A stretch of DNA of 64,000 nt from Sphingomonas zeae. Lineage in GTDB: Bacteria > Pseudomonadota > Alphaproteobacteria > Sphingomonadales > Sphingomonadaceae. Position numbers and translations under genes: made by a program. The notes beneath the pieces are model-generated. The model had not been told where the DNA came from and did no database searches. It saw nothing but the letters and a program-made list of their open reading frames with translations. Location: assembly GCF_014197135.1 (NCBI RefSeq), contig NZ_JACIFA010000001.1, forward strand, positions 248,001-312,000. Direction: 5' to 3'. Below, in pieces: positions 17,534 through 27,410 of this stretch; within the stretch, counting starts at the first letter, position 1, and every line of letters starts with the position of its first letter.

Positions 17534-19060
17534 ATGGCATCGACGATGTTCGAACTGGAACGCCGCCGTGAAGGTGCGCGCGCCGGCGGTGGGGAGAAGC
17601 GCGTCGCCGCGCAGCACGCCAAGGGCAAGCTGACCGCGCGCGAGCGGCTCGACGTGCTGCTCGATGAGGACAGTTTCGAGGAGCTCGACATGTTCGTCGA
17701 GCACAACTGCACCGACTTCGGCATGACCGAGCAGGTCATCCCCGGCGACGGCGTGGTCACGGGTTCGGGCACGATCAACGGCCGGCTGGTCTTTGTCTTC
17801 AGTCAAGATTTCACCGTGTTCGGCGGTTCGCTGTCCGAGCGACATGCGCAGAAGATATGCAAGATCATGGACATGGCGATGAAGGTCGGCGCACCCGTCA
17901 TCGGCCTGAACGACTCGGGCGGTGCGCGCATCCAGGAGGGCGTTGCCAGCCTCGGCGGCTATGCCGAGGTGTTCCAGCGCAACGTCCTGGCGAGCGGCGT
18001 GGTGCCGCAGCTCAGCCTCATCATGGGGCCTTGCGCGGGCGGTGCGGTCTATAGCCCGGCGATGACCGACTTCATCTTCATGGTGAAGGATTCGAGCTAC
18101 ATGTTCGTCACCGGCCCCGATGTGGTGAAGACGGTGACCAACGAGGTCGTGACCCAGGAAGCGCTGGGCGGTGCGGTGACGCACACGACCAAGACCGGCG
18201 TCGCCGACGTCGCGTTCGAGGATGACATCGAGGCGCTTCTCGCGGCGCGCGACTTCATCGACTTCCTGCCCGCCAACAATCGCGAGGGTGTGCCCGAACG
18301 GCCGACCGCCGACGCCTGGGACCGCATCGAGGAGAGCCTCGACACGCTGATCCCCGCCAGCGCCAACCAGCCCTATGACATGCACGAGCTGATTTCGAAG
18401 GTCGTCGACGAGGGCGATTTCTTCGAGGTGCAGCCCGCGCATGGCGCCAACATCATCACCGGCTTCGGCCGGATCGAGGGGCGCACCGTCGGTTTCGTCG
18501 CCAACCAGCCGATGGTGCTGGCAGGGGTGCTCGACATCAATGCCAGCCGCAAGGCCGCGCGCTTCGTGCGCTTCTGCGATGCGTTCGAGATTCCGATCGT
18601 GACCTTTGTCGACGTGCCCGGCTTCCTGCCCGGCACCGCGCAGGAGCATAACGGCATCATCAAGCACGGCGCGAAACTGCTCTTCGCCTATGCCGAGGCG
18701 ACGGTGCCCAAGATCACGGTCATCACGCGCAAGGCTTATGGCGGTGCCTATGATGTCATGGCGTCCAAGCATCTGCGCGGCGACCTCAACTATGCCTGGC
18801 CGACCGCCGAGATCGCGGTGATGGGGGCCAAGGGTGCGGTCGAGATCATCTTCCGGGGCAAGACGCCCGAGGAGATCACCGAACGGACGGCCGAGTATGA
18901 GGCGCGCTTCGCCAATCCCTTCGTTGCGGCGTCAAAGGGCTTTGTGGATGAGGTGATCCAGCCGCATTCGACCCGCCGCCGGATCGCGCTGGGCCTGCGC
19001 AAGCTGCGCAACAAGGATCTCGCCAATCCCTGGAAGAAGCATGACAATCTGCCGCTTTGA
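17534..19060 (+). CDS. pccB: Propionyl-CoA carboxylase beta chain
   Basis: 508 residues, carboxyltransferase subunit. Transfers the carboxyl group from biotin to propionyl-CoA to give (S)-methylmalonyl-CoA. N-terminal [14 protein letters not shown], the CoA-site segment [16 protein letters not shown], the biotin-site segment [19 protein letters not shown] sequence (here [15 protein letters not shown]) and the C-terminal [15 protein letters not shown] are typical. An AGAGGATGAGG stretch precedes the ATG. First gene of the propionate operon; the biotin-carrier subunit pccA is the last gene. Confidence 0.96.
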   Translation: MASTMFELERRREGARAGGGEKRVAAQHAKGKLTARERLDVLLDEDSFEELDMFVEHNCTDFGMTEQVIPGDGVVTGSGTINGRLVFVFSQDFTVFGGSLSERHAQKICKIMDMAMKVGAPVIGLNDSGGARIQEGVASLGGYAEVFQRNVLASGVVPQLSLIMGPCAGGAVYSPAMTDFIFMVKDSSYMFVTGPDVVKTVTNEVVTQEALGGAVTHTTKTGVADVAFEDDIEALLAARDFIDFLPANNREGVPERPTADAWDRIEESLDTLIPASANQPYDMHELISKVVDEGDFFEVQPAHGANIITGFGRIEGRTVGFVANQPMVLAGVLDINASRKAARFVRFCDAFEIPIVTFVDVPGFLPGTAQEHNGIIKHGAKLLFAYAEATVPKITVITRKAYGGAYDVMASKHLRGDLNYAWPTAEIAVMGAKGAVEIIFRGKTPEEITERTAEYEARFANPFVAASKGFVDEVIQPHSTRRRIALGLRKLRNKDLANPWKKHDNLPL

Positions 19061-19080
19061 GCCGGTCGCAGGCAGCGGAA

Positions 19081-19179
19081 CCCTCCCCCATCCCCTCCCG
19101 CCTGCGGGAGGGGAGAGGCTCTGGGCGAACGCTATCCCCAAACACGCCCCTCCCGCAGGCGGGAGGGGATGGGGGAGGG
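19081..19179. repeat. Perfect 33-bp inverted repeat between pccB and epimerase gene
   Basis: The left arm (19081-19113, CCCTCCCCCATCCCCTCCCG onward) and right arm (19147-19179) are exact reverse complements, separated by 33 bases. Each arm itself contains a CCCTCCCGC / GCGGGAGGG palindrome. It is transcribed inside the operon, so it will form a strong hairpin in the messenger. Confidence 0.95.
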
Positions 19180-19216
19180 CCAGCGCTCTCGTCGCACAGA
19201 TCGCTCGGAGGCACGC

Positions 19217-19636
19217 ATGACCCTCGGCCGTCTCAACCATATCGGTATCGCCACGCCTTCGATCGAGAAGACGGTCGAAACCTATCGCCACTTGCTCGGC
19301 GCGGACGCGATCGGCGAGCCGTTCGATCTGCCGCCGCAGGGCGTGCGGGTTTGCTTCATCGACGCCCCCAACACCCAGATCGAGCTGATCCAGCCGCTGG
19401 ATGAAAGCTCCCCCATCGCCAATTTCCTCAAGAAGAATCCGGCGGGGGGGCAGCATCATATCTGTTTCGAGGTCGCCGACATCCCTGCCGCCGTCGCCGC
19501 GCTTCAGGCAAAGGGCGCGACCTTGCTGGGTCAGCCGCGCATCGGTGCGCATGGTACGCCCGTCGTCTTCCTCCACCCGCGCGACATGGGCGGGGTGCTG
19601 GTCGAACTTATGGAAACGCCGGGAGACGATCATTGA
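19217..19636 (+). CDS. mce: Methylmalonyl-CoA epimerase
   Basis: 139 residues, VOC (glyoxalase-like) fold. Converts (S)- to (R)-methylmalonyl-CoA. RLNHIGIATPSIEKTVETY at the N-terminus, GQHHICFEVADI in the middle and VFLHPRDMGGVLVELME at the C-terminus give the metal ligands H, H and E of the family. The ATG at 19217 follows GGAGG; a longer frame runs into the inverted repeat upstream. Its TGA overlaps the TTG start of the next gene. Confidence 0.95.
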   Translation: MTLGRLNHIGIATPSIEKTVETYRHLLGADAIGEPFDLPPQGVRVCFIDAPNTQIELIQPLDESSPIANFLKKNPAGGQHHICFEVADIPAAVAALQAKGATLLGQPRIGAHGTPVVFLHPRDMGGVLVELMETPGDDH

Positions 19637-20403
19637 GCGAGACGATGCTGCGCGTCGAACGGCTGGGCGACGTGTTGGTCCTGACGCTCAACCGGCCTGA
19701 GCGGCTGAATGCCGCGCCGCCCGCGCTGTTCGATGCGATCCGCGCGGCGTTGGACGAAAGGGGCGATGCCCGCGCGGTATTGCTAGCAGGCGAGGGGCGG
19801 GCCTTTTGCTCCGGCGCGGACATTTCGGGCGGCGATGTCGGACCTGAAACCGTCCACCGCGCGCTGGTCGAGCATTACAACCCAGCCATGCTGGCGCTGG
19901 CGGATCTGCCGATTCCCGTCGTCAGCGCGGTGCGCGGGGCAGCGGCGGGTATCGGGTGCAGCCTGGCGCTCGCCGCCGATTTCTGCGTTGCGAGCGAGAA
20001 TGCTTATTTCCTCCACGCTTTCGTCAATATCGGGCTGGTCCCCGATGGCGGGGCGAGCTGGATGCTGCCGCGCCTGATCGGCCGCGCCCGCGCTGCCGAG
20101 ATGATGATGCTCGGTGAACGGGTCCCCGCCGCCAAGGCGCTCGACTGGGGCATGATCCACAAAGTCGTCGCCGACGATGCGCTCGACGCCGGGGCCTTGG
20201 CGCTCGCCGAACGGCTGGCGGCAGGGCCGAGCGTTGCGCTCGGCCTGATGCGGCGGGCGCTCCATGCCGGATTCGAGAGTAACTATGCCGCCGCTTTGGC
20301 GCGCGAGGCCGAGGATCAGCGCGCTGCCCGCGCGACGCAGGACGGGGAGGAAGGTGGTCGCGCCTTTTTTGAAAAACGCCCGCCGCGTTTCCTCGGGCGG
20401 TGA
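19633..20403 (+). CDS. Enoyl-CoA hydratase/isomerase (PaaG-like)
   Basis: 256 residues with TTG start overlapping the epimerase stop (TTGA); an ATG 12 bases later is the alternative. Crotonase fold: oxyanion-hole segments FCSGADISGG and AVRGAAAGIGCSLALAADF, then NIGLVPDGGASWMLPRLIGRARA. The aspartate in GLVPDGG, where classical hydratases have a glutamate, is the arrangement of PaaG-type isomerases. Exact substrate unknown. Between the epimerase and the mutase it might serve odd-chain or branched-chain acyl-CoA breakdown, which would deliver propionyl-CoA. Confidence 0.9.
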   Translation: MSETMLRVERLGDVLVLTLNRPERLNAAPPALFDAIRAALDERGDARAVLLAGEGRAFCSGADISGGDVGPETVHRALVEHYNPAMLALADLPIPVVSAVRGAAAGIGCSLALAADFCVASENAYFLHAFVNIGLVPDGGASWMLPRLIGRARAAEMMMLGERVPAAKALDWGMIHKVVADDALDAGALALAERLAAGPSVALGLMRRALHAGFESNYAAALAREAEDQRAARATQDGEEGGRAFFEKRPPRFLGR

Positions 20404-20465
20404 CTTGCGCGGGTATGATAATTTCGTTCTAGTGAAACAAAATAAGTGTGGATGAGGAGTGGCCG

Positions 20466-22619
20466 ATGGCCGAACGCCCTGACCTGTCGGACTGGGAAGC
20501 ACTTGCGTCGCGCGAGGTGAAGGGCCGCGACCTCGACTGGCAGACGCCCGAGGGGATCACGGTCAAGCCGCTCTATACCGCCGCCGATGTGCGCGAAGAC
20601 CCCGGCCTGCCGGGCTTCGCGCCGTTCACGCGCGGCGTGCGGGCCAGCATGTATGCGGGCCGCCCCTGGACGATCCGCCAATATGCGGGCTTTTCGACCG
20701 CCGAGGAATCCAACGCCTTTTACCGCCGCAACCTAGCGGCGGGGCAGAAGGGGCTGTCGGTCGCCTTCGACCTCGCCACGCACCGGGGCTATGACAGCGA
20801 CCACCCCCGCGTGACGGGCGATGTCGGCAAGGCGGGCGTCGCGATCGACACGGTCGAGGACATGAAGATCCTGTTCGACGGCATTCCGCTGGATGCCATG
20901 TCGGTCAGCATGACGATGAACGGCGCGGTGATCCCGGTGCTGGCCTTTTTCATCGTCGCGGCCGAGGAGCAGGGCGTTCACCGCTCCAAGCTGGAAGGGA
21001 CCATCCAGAACGACATCCTCAAGGAGTTCATGGTCCGCAACACCTATATCTATCCGCCCGAGCCGAGCATGCGGATCATCTCGGACATTTTCGCCTATAC
21101 CTCCGCCGAGATGCCCAAGTTCAACAGCATCTCGATCAGCGGCTATCACATGCAGGAGGCCGGGGCGACGCAGCTTCAGGAGCTGGCCTTCACCATCGCC
21201 GACGGCATGGAATATGTGAAATACGGTGTCGCCAGCGGACTCGACATCGACAAGTTCGCCGGGCGGCTTTCCTTCTTCTTCGCGATCGGCATGAATTTCT
21301 TCATGGAGGTCGCCAAGCTGCGCGCCGCGCGCGTGCTGTGGCACCGGGCGATGACGCAATTGGGCGCGCAGGACGAACGCTCGAAGATGCTGCGCACGCA
21401 CTGCCAGACGAGCGGCGTCTCGCTGACCGAGCAGGACCCGTATAACAACGTCATCCGCACCACGATCGAGGCGATGGCGGCGATGCTGGGCGGGACGCAA
21501 TCGCTCCACACCAATGCGCTGGACGAAGCGATCGCGCTGCCCACCGACTTCTCCGCCCGGATCGCGCGCAACACGCAGATCGTGCTGCAGGAAGAGACGG
21601 GGATGACCAAGGTCGTCGATCCACTGGGCGGCAGCTATTATGTCGAGAGCCTGACCCAGTCGCTGGTCGACGGTGCGTGGGAGCTGATCGAGCGGATCGA
21701 GGCCGAGGGCGGCATGGCCAAGGCGGTCGCGGCGGGCTGGCCCAAGGCGATGATCGAAGAGGCGAGCGCGGCGCGCGCGGCCAAGGTCGACCGGGGCGAG
21801 GATGTGATCGTCGGGGTCAACAAATACCGGCTGGCCGACGAAGCGCCGGTCGAGATCCTCGACATCGACAACCATGCGGTACGGGCAGGCCAGGTGGCGC
21901 GGATCGCACGCGTGAAAGCCGAACGCGACGAAGCGGCGTGCCAAGCCGCTCTCGATGCCCTGCGCCACGCCGCTGCCACCTCCCCCGCCAGGGGAGGAAT
22001 GGGAAGCAATCTCCTCGCGCTGGCCGTCGAGGCAGCGCGCGCCCGAGCAACGCTCGGCGAGATTTCCGCGGCGCTGGAGGATGTGTTCGGCCGCTACGGG
22101 ACCCAGCCGACCCCGGTGTCGGGCATATATGGTGGCGCCTATGCCGAGGACGAACGCTGGGCGCGGCTGCTGCGCGGCGTCGAGGCGGTGGAGCGCCGTC
22201 TCGGCCGCAAGCCGCGGCTGTTTGTCGCCAAGATGGGCCAGGACGGGCATGACCGGGGCGCCAACCTCGTCTCATCGATGTTCGGTGATCTGGGGTTCGA
22301 GGTGGTGCCCGGGGCGTTGTTCCAGACGCCGGAGGAAGCCGCGCAGATTGCGCTCACCCGGGATGTCGATGTCGTCGGCGCTTCCAGCCTGGCGGCCGGG
22401 CATAAGACGCTGATCCCCGAATTGATCGGCCACCTCCGCGATGCAGGCCGCGCCAACATCAAGGTCATCGCGGGTGGCGTTATTCCCGCACAGGACTATC
22501 AGGCGCTTTATGATGCCGGGGTGCAGGCGATTTTCGGCCCTGGCACCAACCTTGTGAAAGCGGCCGAGGATGTGCTGAGGCTGCTGGGCCATAATATGCC
22601 GCCCGAGACGGGCGAATGA
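20466..22619 (+). CDS. mutB: Methylmalonyl-CoA mutase, large-chain type
   Basis: 717 residues, adenosylcobalamin-dependent; isomerises (R)-methylmalonyl-CoA to succinyl-CoA. The TIM barrel contains [34 protein letters not shown] and [25 protein letters not shown] segments. The C-terminal B12-binding domain has the base-off signature GQDGHDRG and later AGGVIP and FGPGTN. A GAGGAG ribosome site precedes the ATG at 20466. The linker between the two domains (about residues 505-511, ATSPARG) contains a small CCTCCCC...GGGGAGG palindrome that looks inserted in frame. One gene carries both domains, as in the bacterial homodimeric or large-chain forms; no separate small chain is present. Confidence 0.96.
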   Translation: MAERPDLSDWEALASREVKGRDLDWQTPEGITVKPLYTAADVREDPGLPGFAPFTRGVRASMYAGRPWTIRQYAGFSTAEESNAFYRRNLAAGQKGLSVAFDLATHRGYDSDHPRVTGDVGKAGVAIDTVEDMKILFDGIPLDAMSVSMTMNGAVIPVLAFFIVAAEEQGVHRSKLEGTIQNDILKEFMVRNTYIYPPEPSMRIISDIFAYTSAEMPKFNSISISGYHMQEAGATQLQELAFTIADGMEYVKYGVASGLDIDKFAGRLSFFFAIGMNFFMEVAKLRAARVLWHRAMTQLGAQDERSKMLRTHCQTSGVSLTEQDPYNNVIRTTIEAMAAMLGGTQSLHTNALDEAIALPTDFSARIARNTQIVLQEETGMTKVVDPLGGSYYVESLTQSLVDGAWELIERIEAEGGMAKAVAAGWPKAMIEEASAARAAKVDRGEDVIVGVNKYRLADEAPVEILDIDNHAVRAGQVARIARVKAERDEAACQAALDALRHAAATSPARGGMGSNLLALAVEAARARATLGEISAALEDVFGRYGTQPTPVSGIYGGAYAEDERWARLLRGVEAVERRLGRKPRLFVAKMGQDGHDRGANLVSSMFGDLGFEVVPGALFQTPEEAAQIALTRDVDVVGASSLAAGHKTLIPELIGHLRDAGRANIKVIAGGVIPAQDYQALYDAGVQAIFGPGTNLVKAAEDVLRLLGHNMPPETGE
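21979..21997 (+). repeat. Mini-palindrome inside the mutase gene
   Basis: CCTCCCC (21979-21985) and GGGGAGG (21991-21997) around a five-base loop, followed by AAT as at the edges of the 120-bp elements. It codes for the interdomain linker. Confidence 0.8.
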
Positions 22620-22632
22620 CAGGACGAAGGAC

Positions 22633-23655
22633 ATGACGACGACTACTGCGCTGAGCCCCCAGGCGACCTTGCGCACCGACTGGACCCGCGCCGAGATCGC
22701 CGCGCTGTTCGACCTGCCTTTTACCGAGCTGCTGTTCCGCGCCGCCGAGGTCCACCGCGCGCATCATGCGGCGGACGAGGTGCAGCTGTGTACGCTCTGC
22801 TCGATCAAGACCGGCGGCTGCCCCGAGGATTGCGGTTATTGCTCGCAAAGCGCCTCGGCGGAGAGCGACGTGAAGGCCGAGAAGCTGATGGACGTGCAAG
22901 CCGTGCTGGCGGCGGCGGCCGAGGCCAAGGCGGCGGGTTCGCAGCGTTTCTGCATGGGTGCCGCCTGGCGCTCGCCGAAGGAGCGCGACATGGACAAGGT
23001 CGTCGCCATGGTGGAGGGCGTGAAGGCCATGGGGCTGGAGACCTGCATGACGCTGGGCATGCTCGATGCGCCCCAGGCGCAGCGGCTGGCGCAGGCGGGC
23101 CTCGATTATTACAACCATAACATCGACACCTCGCCCGAGAATTACGCCAACGTCATCACGACGCGCTGCTTCGAGGATCGGCTGGAGACGCTGTCCAACG
23201 TGCGCGAGGCGGGCATTTCGGTGTGCTGTGGCGGTATCGTCGGCATGGGCGAGACGCGCGGCGACCGGGTCGGCTTCGTCCACGCGCTCGCCACCCTGCC
23301 GCGCCATCCCGAAAGCGTGCCGGTCAATGCGCTGGTGCCGGTCAAGGGCACGGTGCTGGGCGACATGCTCGCCGACACGCCGCTGGCGCGGATCGACGAC
23401 ATCGAATTCGTCCGCACCGTCGCGGTCGCGCGTATCACCATGCCGATGAGCATGGTCCGCCTGTCGGCGGGCCGCGAAAGCATGTCGGCGGCGACGCAGG
23501 CGCTGTGCTTCCTGGCGGGCGCGAATTCAATCTTCACCGGCGACAAGCTGCTGACCGCAGGCAATGCGGGCGACGATGCCGACGCCGCGCTGTTCGCCAA
23601 GCTGGGCCTGAAGCCGATGGAAGGCGCCGAGCCGATGCGGGTTGCGGCGGAGTGA
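22633..23655 (+). CDS. bioB: Biotin synthase
   Basis: 340 residues, radical-SAM enzyme that inserts sulphur into dethiobiotin. The 4Fe-4S cluster motif is [13 protein letters not shown] (CxxxCxxC) at about residues 60-70; further landmarks are [27 protein letters not shown] and RLSAGRE, and the second cluster ligands fit the family. Located 13 bases after the mutase gene and before pccA. Its product is the precursor for the biotin on PccA, so cofactor supply and carboxylase are placed together. No bioA, bioD or bioF in the window. Confidence 0.96.
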   Translation: MTTTTALSPQATLRTDWTRAEIAALFDLPFTELLFRAAEVHRAHHAADEVQLCTLCSIKTGGCPEDCGYCSQSASAESDVKAEKLMDVQAVLAAAAEAKAAGSQRFCMGAAWRSPKERDMDKVVAMVEGVKAMGLETCMTLGMLDAPQAQRLAQAGLDYYNHNIDTSPENYANVITTRCFEDRLETLSNVREAGISVCCGGIVGMGETRGDRVGFVHALATLPRHPESVPVNALVPVKGTVLGDMLADTPLARIDDIEFVRTVAVARITMPMSMVRLSAGRESMSAATQALCFLAGANSIFTGDKLLTAGNAGDDADAALFAKLGLKPMEGAEPMRVAAE

Positions 23656-23676
23656 TGACCTTACCCCTTACCGCTA

Positions 23677-23802
23677 CCACCCCGGCGAAGGCCGGGGTCC
23701 AGTTGCGGTGAACTCTCGATGGCGCGCGCATGGGCCTCCCCCGAGGAGCCACGGCGCGCCATCGGCCAAAAGGAAACTGGACCCCGGCCTTCGCCGGGGT
23801 GG
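23677..23802. repeat. 126-bp palindromic element with perfect 28-bp ends, copy 1
   Basis: Left end CCACCCCGGCGAAGGCCGGG (23677 onward, 28 bp) is an exact reverse complement of 23775-23802. An inner pair CGATGGCGCG/CGCGCCATCG extends the cruciform. A related copy is at 33262-33353. It lies between bioB and pccA. Confidence 0.92.
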
Positions 23803-23857
23803 GGCTTCCGAAAAGACAGACGGCACGGACCAACGACATAAAAGGAGAGGTATCCCC

Positions 23858-25855
23858 GTGTTCCAGAAAATCCTGATCGCCAATCGCGGGGAAATCGCGT
23901 GCCGGGTGATCCGCACCGCGAGGGCCATGGGCATCGCGACCGTCGCGGTCTATTCGGATGCCGATGCCAGCGCGCCGCATGTCCGGCTGGCCGATGAGTC
24001 GGTCCGCCTGGGGCCAGCGCCCGCTGCCGAGAGCTATCTCAAGGCCGAGCTGATCCTCGCCGCCGCCAAGGCGACCGGCGCGGATGCGATCCATCCCGGC
24101 TATGGCTTCCTGTCCGAGCGCGAGAGCTTCGCCAAGGCCTGTGCCGAGGCCGGTGTCGCCTTTATCGGCCCGCCGCCCAACGCCATCGCCGCGATGGGCG
24201 ACAAGATCGAATCGAAGAAACTCGCCAAGGCGGCGGGCGTCAATGTCGTGCCCGGTTATCTGGGCGAGATCGCCGATACCGAGGAGGCGGTGCGTATCGC
24301 TGCGGACATCGGCTTCCCCGTCATGATGAAGGCGTCCGCCGGTGGCGGCGGCAAGGGGATGAGGCTCGCCTGGTCCGAGGCGGATGTGCGCGAAGGCTTC
24401 GAGGCGACCAAGCGCGAAGGCCTCGCCAGCTTCGGTGACGACCGCGTCTTCATCGAGAAGTTCATCGAGAGCCCGCGGCATATCGAGATCCAGGTGCTGG
24501 GCGACCAGCATGGCAACATCGTCTATCTCGGCGAGCGCGAATGCTCGGTCCAGCGCCGCCATCAGAAGGTGGTCGAGGAGGCCCCGTCGCCCTTCGTCAC
24601 GCCCGAGATGCGCCGCGCCATGGGCGAGCAGGCGGTCGCGCTGGCCCGCGCGGTCGGCTATTATTCGGCCGGTACCGTCGAGCTGATCGTCTCCGGCGCG
24701 GATACCACGGGCAAGAGCTTCTACTTCCTCGAGATGAACACCCGGCTCCAGGTCGAACATCCGGTGACCGAGGAGATCACCGGCCTCGATCTGGTCGAGC
24801 AGATGATCCGGGTCGCCGCCGGTGAGCCTCTGGCGTTCAAGCAGGACGATGTGACGCTGACGGGCTGGTCGATCGAGAACCGCGTCTATGCCGAGGACCC
24901 GTATCGCGGCTTCCTGCCCTCGACCGGGCGACTGGTGCGCTACAACCCGCCCGCCGAGGAGCGGGACGAAGATGTGCGCGTGCGCGTCGATGATGGCGTC
25001 GCCGAGGGTGGCGAGGTCAGTATGTTCTACGATCCGATGATCGCCAAGCTCGTCACCTGGGCGCCGACCCGCGAAGCCGCGATCGATGCCCAGATCGCCG
25101 CGCTCGACGCGTTCGAGATTGTCGGGCCGGGGACGAACATCGACTTCGTCTCCGCGCTGATGCAGCATCCGCGCTTCCGTGCGGGGACATTGTCGACCGG
25201 CTTCATCGCCGAGGAATATCCCGAAGGCTTCCAAGGCGCGCCTGCGTCTGCGGCGCTGACCCGCACGCTCGCCGCCGTGGCCGCTTTCGCCGCCACCGCC
25301 GAGGCCGATCGCGCCCGGCGGATCGACGGGCAGCTTGGCCACCGGCTGCAACCGCCCGCTAACTGGACGGCGCGGATCGAAGGCGTCGACCATGCGGTTC
25401 ACGTCTCGACCGACGGGATCAGCGTCGACGGTGCGGACCTGGACCTCGCCATCGCCTATACGCCCGGCGACCGGATGATCGCGGTCGAGGATGAAACGGG
25501 CGAAACCCTCCACGTCCGCATCGCGAAAACCCGCACCGGCTTCCGGCTGACCACGCGCGGGGCGAGCCATTCGGTACGTGTCCTGCCCGCCCGCGCGGCG
25601 GCTTACGCGAAGCATCTGATCGAGAAGGTGCCCCCCGACCTGTCGAAATTCCTCATCGCGCCGATGCCCGGCCTGCTGGTCCGGTTGGACGTGGCCGAGG
25701 GGGATCAGGTCGAGGCAGGCCAGCCGCTGGCGGTCGTCGAGGCGATGAAGATGGAAAACATCCTGCGCGCCGCCAAGACCGGCACCGTCAAAGCCATTTC
25801 CGCCAAGACTGGCGACAGTCTCGCGGTCGATGCGGTGATCCTGGAGCTGGAGTAA
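23858..25855 (+). CDS. pccA: Propionyl-CoA carboxylase alpha chain (biotin carboxylase + BCCP)
   Basis: 665 residues from a GTG at 23858 with AAAGGAGAGG seven bases upstream. Biotin carboxylase part: FQKILIANRGEIACRVI at the start, ATP-grasp loop KASAGGGGKGM at about 161-171, ERECSVQRRHQKVVEE and EMNTRLQVEHPVTE. A BT domain follows, then the C-terminal biotinyl domain with the modified lysine in VEAMKMEN. A longer open frame reaches 23642 but its extra ~70 residues are a translation of the palindromic element and are not native. Confidence 0.96.
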   Translation: MFQKILIANRGEIACRVIRTARAMGIATVAVYSDADASAPHVRLADESVRLGPAPAAESYLKAELILAAAKATGADAIHPGYGFLSERESFAKACAEAGVAFIGPPPNAIAAMGDKIESKKLAKAAGVNVVPGYLGEIADTEEAVRIAADIGFPVMMKASAGGGGKGMRLAWSEADVREGFEATKREGLASFGDDRVFIEKFIESPRHIEIQVLGDQHGNIVYLGERECSVQRRHQKVVEEAPSPFVTPEMRRAMGEQAVALARAVGYYSAGTVELIVSGADTTGKSFYFLEMNTRLQVEHPVTEEITGLDLVEQMIRVAAGEPLAFKQDDVTLTGWSIENRVYAEDPYRGFLPSTGRLVRYNPPAEERDEDVRVRVDDGVAEGGEVSMFYDPMIAKLVTWAPTREAAIDAQIAALDAFEIVGPGTNIDFVSALMQHPRFRAGTLSTGFIAEEYPEGFQGAPASAALTRTLAAVAAFAATAEADRARRIDGQLGHRLQPPANWTARIEGVDHAVHVSTDGISVDGADLDLAIAYTPGDRMIAVEDETGETLHVRIAKTRTGFRLTTRGASHSVRVLPARAAAYAKHLIEKVPPDLSKFLIAPMPGLLVRLDVAEGDQVEAGQPLAVVEAMKMENILRAAKTGTVKAISAKTGDSLAVDAVILELE

Positions 25856-25873
25856 GCAGTAGGGGGCCGACTT

Positions 25874-25993
25874 ATTCCTCCCCTGTAAGGGGAGGTGGCG
25901 CGCGAAGCGCGTCGGAGGGGTGTCCAGCTATCGAGAGGGTGACACCCCTCCGTCAGGGCTTCGCCCTGCCACCTCCCCTAAAAGGGGAGAAAT
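25874..25993. repeat. 120-bp palindromic element, copy 2 (inverted)
   Basis: Same length and borders (ATTCCTCCCC... GGGGAGAAAT) as the copy at 7019-7138 but in opposite orientation: GACACCCCTCCGTCAGGGCT here equals the reverse complement of the other copy. Lies between the convergent pccA and citrate-lyase-like genes. Confidence 0.88.
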
Positions 25994-26003
25994 GAGAGAG
26001 AGC

Positions 26004-26837
26004 TCATGGCCGAGCGAGCGCCAAGATCCGCTCCGCCTCGGCCAGATGCAGACGTTCGACCATCTGCCCATCCAGCCGGATCGCGCCAAGCGCCGCTTGT
26101 GCGGGATCGGCGAAGGCTGCCACCACACGCTGCGCCCAGCTAATCTCCGCTTCGTCCGGGCCGAACCCGGCATTCGCGGCTACGATCTGGTTGGGATGGA
26201 TCAGCGTCTTGCCGTCGAACCCCAGCCGCCGTCCTTCGGCGCATTCCGCCGCCAGCCGATCGGGCGCGTCGAGCGCGTTGCAGACGCCGTCCAGCGCGAT
26301 CATCCCGGCGCTGCGGGCCGCGACGACGATCTGGACGCGCAAGGGGAGCAGCGCCTCGGGCGCGGGGGGCGAGGGCAGGCGCATTTCTTTTGCCAGATCG
26401 TTGGTGCCCGCGACCAAGGCCGTCAGGCCCAGCTCCGTCGCGGCCTGCGCGATCGCACCCAGCGACAGGATGCCGCGACACGTCTCGATCATCGCCCAGA
26501 GTGGCACATCTGGTCCCAACGCCGCCCGCGCGGCGGCGAGCGTCGCGATATCGTCGACCTTGGGGATCAGCACCGCCGCCGGATGCGCCTCCGCCAGCGC
26601 GGCGAGATCGTCCGCCGCATGGGGCGTATCGAGTCCGTTCGCCCGCACGACCAGCAGCCGCTCGCCAAAGCCGCCTTCGCGCACCGCCGCGACCGCCGCC
26701 TCGCGCGCGACGGATTTGGCGTCGGGGGCGACCGCGTCTTCCAGGTCCAGGATCACCGCATCGCTGGGCAAGGTCCGCGCCTTGGCGACGGCGCGAGGGT
26801 TGGAGGCGGGGAGAAACAGGGCGCTGCGGATGGTCAT
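26004..26837 (-). CDS. HpcH/HpaI aldolase / CitE-like CoA-ester lyase
   Basis: 277 residues from the ATG at 26837 (MTIRSALFLPASNPRAV). TIM-barrel lyase of the CitE/malyl-CoA lyase superfamily: LFLPASNPRAVAKA, the metal-site segment DAVILDLEDAV, KVDD, WAMIETCRGI and FDGKTLIHPNQI are all present. The substrate may be a malyl-CoA, citramalyl-CoA or beta-methylmalyl-CoA ester; sequence alone does not decide. Convergent with the propionate operon, so not co-transcribed with it. The upstream open frame to 26915 overlaps the start of the opposite gene and is ignored. Confidence 0.88.
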   Translation of the reverse strand: MTIRSALFLPASNPRAVAKARTLPSDAVILDLEDAVAPDAKSVAREAAVAAVREGGFGERLLVVRANGLDTPHAADDLAALAEAHPAAVLIPKVDDIATLAAARAALGPDVPLWAMIETCRGILSLGAIAQAATELGLTALVAGTNDLAKEMRLPSPPAPEALLPLRVQIVVAARSAGMIALDGVCNALDAPDRLAAECAEGRRLGFDGKTLIHPNQIVAANAGFGPDEAEISWAQRVVAAFADPAQAALGAIRLDGQMVERLHLAEAERILALARP

Positions 26838-26913
26838 GCCGCGACCATAGACGCAAGCGACCTCTGGTAAAACGCCGCCGCTGCTCCATAATCCAACACA
26901 TAAGGGGGGCGTC

Positions 26914-27360
26914 ATGATGACTGCGACATTATTGCTGCTGGGCCTGACGATGCTGCTCTATGTCTGGCCGGATCTGCCGGTCAGCCGCTGGCTTGCGCCT
27001 ATGCTGGTCGAGGCTCCGGCGCGGCGGCTGAACCGCGTCCGGCCGGGACATTGGGCGATGATCGTTGCCGGGGTTGCCCTGATCGGCCTCGCCATCTGGT
27101 TCGAGATCGATGAAATCCGAATGCTTGCAATGGCGGGCGGGTCGATGGGCGATCTGGTGATGATCGCCTCGACCATCGAATGGGGCGGGGTGGCCGAGCT
27201 GGGCATGGCGACGATCCTGTCCTCCTCGATGCTGGCACGCTGGCCCGTTTTCCGCCGCTGGGCGGGGCGGCTGTCCGCCGGCCGGGCAGCTCGCCCGCGC
27301 CGGGCGGAGCGGCCCGCCAATGACACCTCCGATGGCGAGGGGCGAAGACTCGCAGCCTGA
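26914..27360 (+). CDS. Small membrane protein of unknown function
   Basis: 148 residues. Hydrophobic helices at about 3-20, 46-64 and perhaps 76-108; the tail is arginine-rich and polar. No recognised motif. Two ATGs in tandem (26914, 26917), with GGGGGG upstream. It stands 50 bases before cyoA on the same strand, so it could be the first gene of that operon. Function unknown. Confidence 0.7.
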   Translation: MMTATLLLLGLTMLLYVWPDLPVSRWLAPMLVEAPARRLNRVRPGHWAMIVAGVALIGLAIWFEIDEIRMLAMAGGSMGDLVMIASTIEWGGVAELGMATILSSSMLARWPVFRRWAGRLSAGRAARPRRAERPANDTSDGEGRRLAA

Positions 27361-27410
27361 AACCCGTGCGGGGTCGGAACGAAAGCGTTGGGCCACCGTT
27401 CATCGCCTGA

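Noticed and set aside
23642..23857. N-terminal extension of pccA
   Set aside because: The extra residues translate a palindromic repeat; a GTG with a strong ribosome site at 23858 gives the normal N-terminus.
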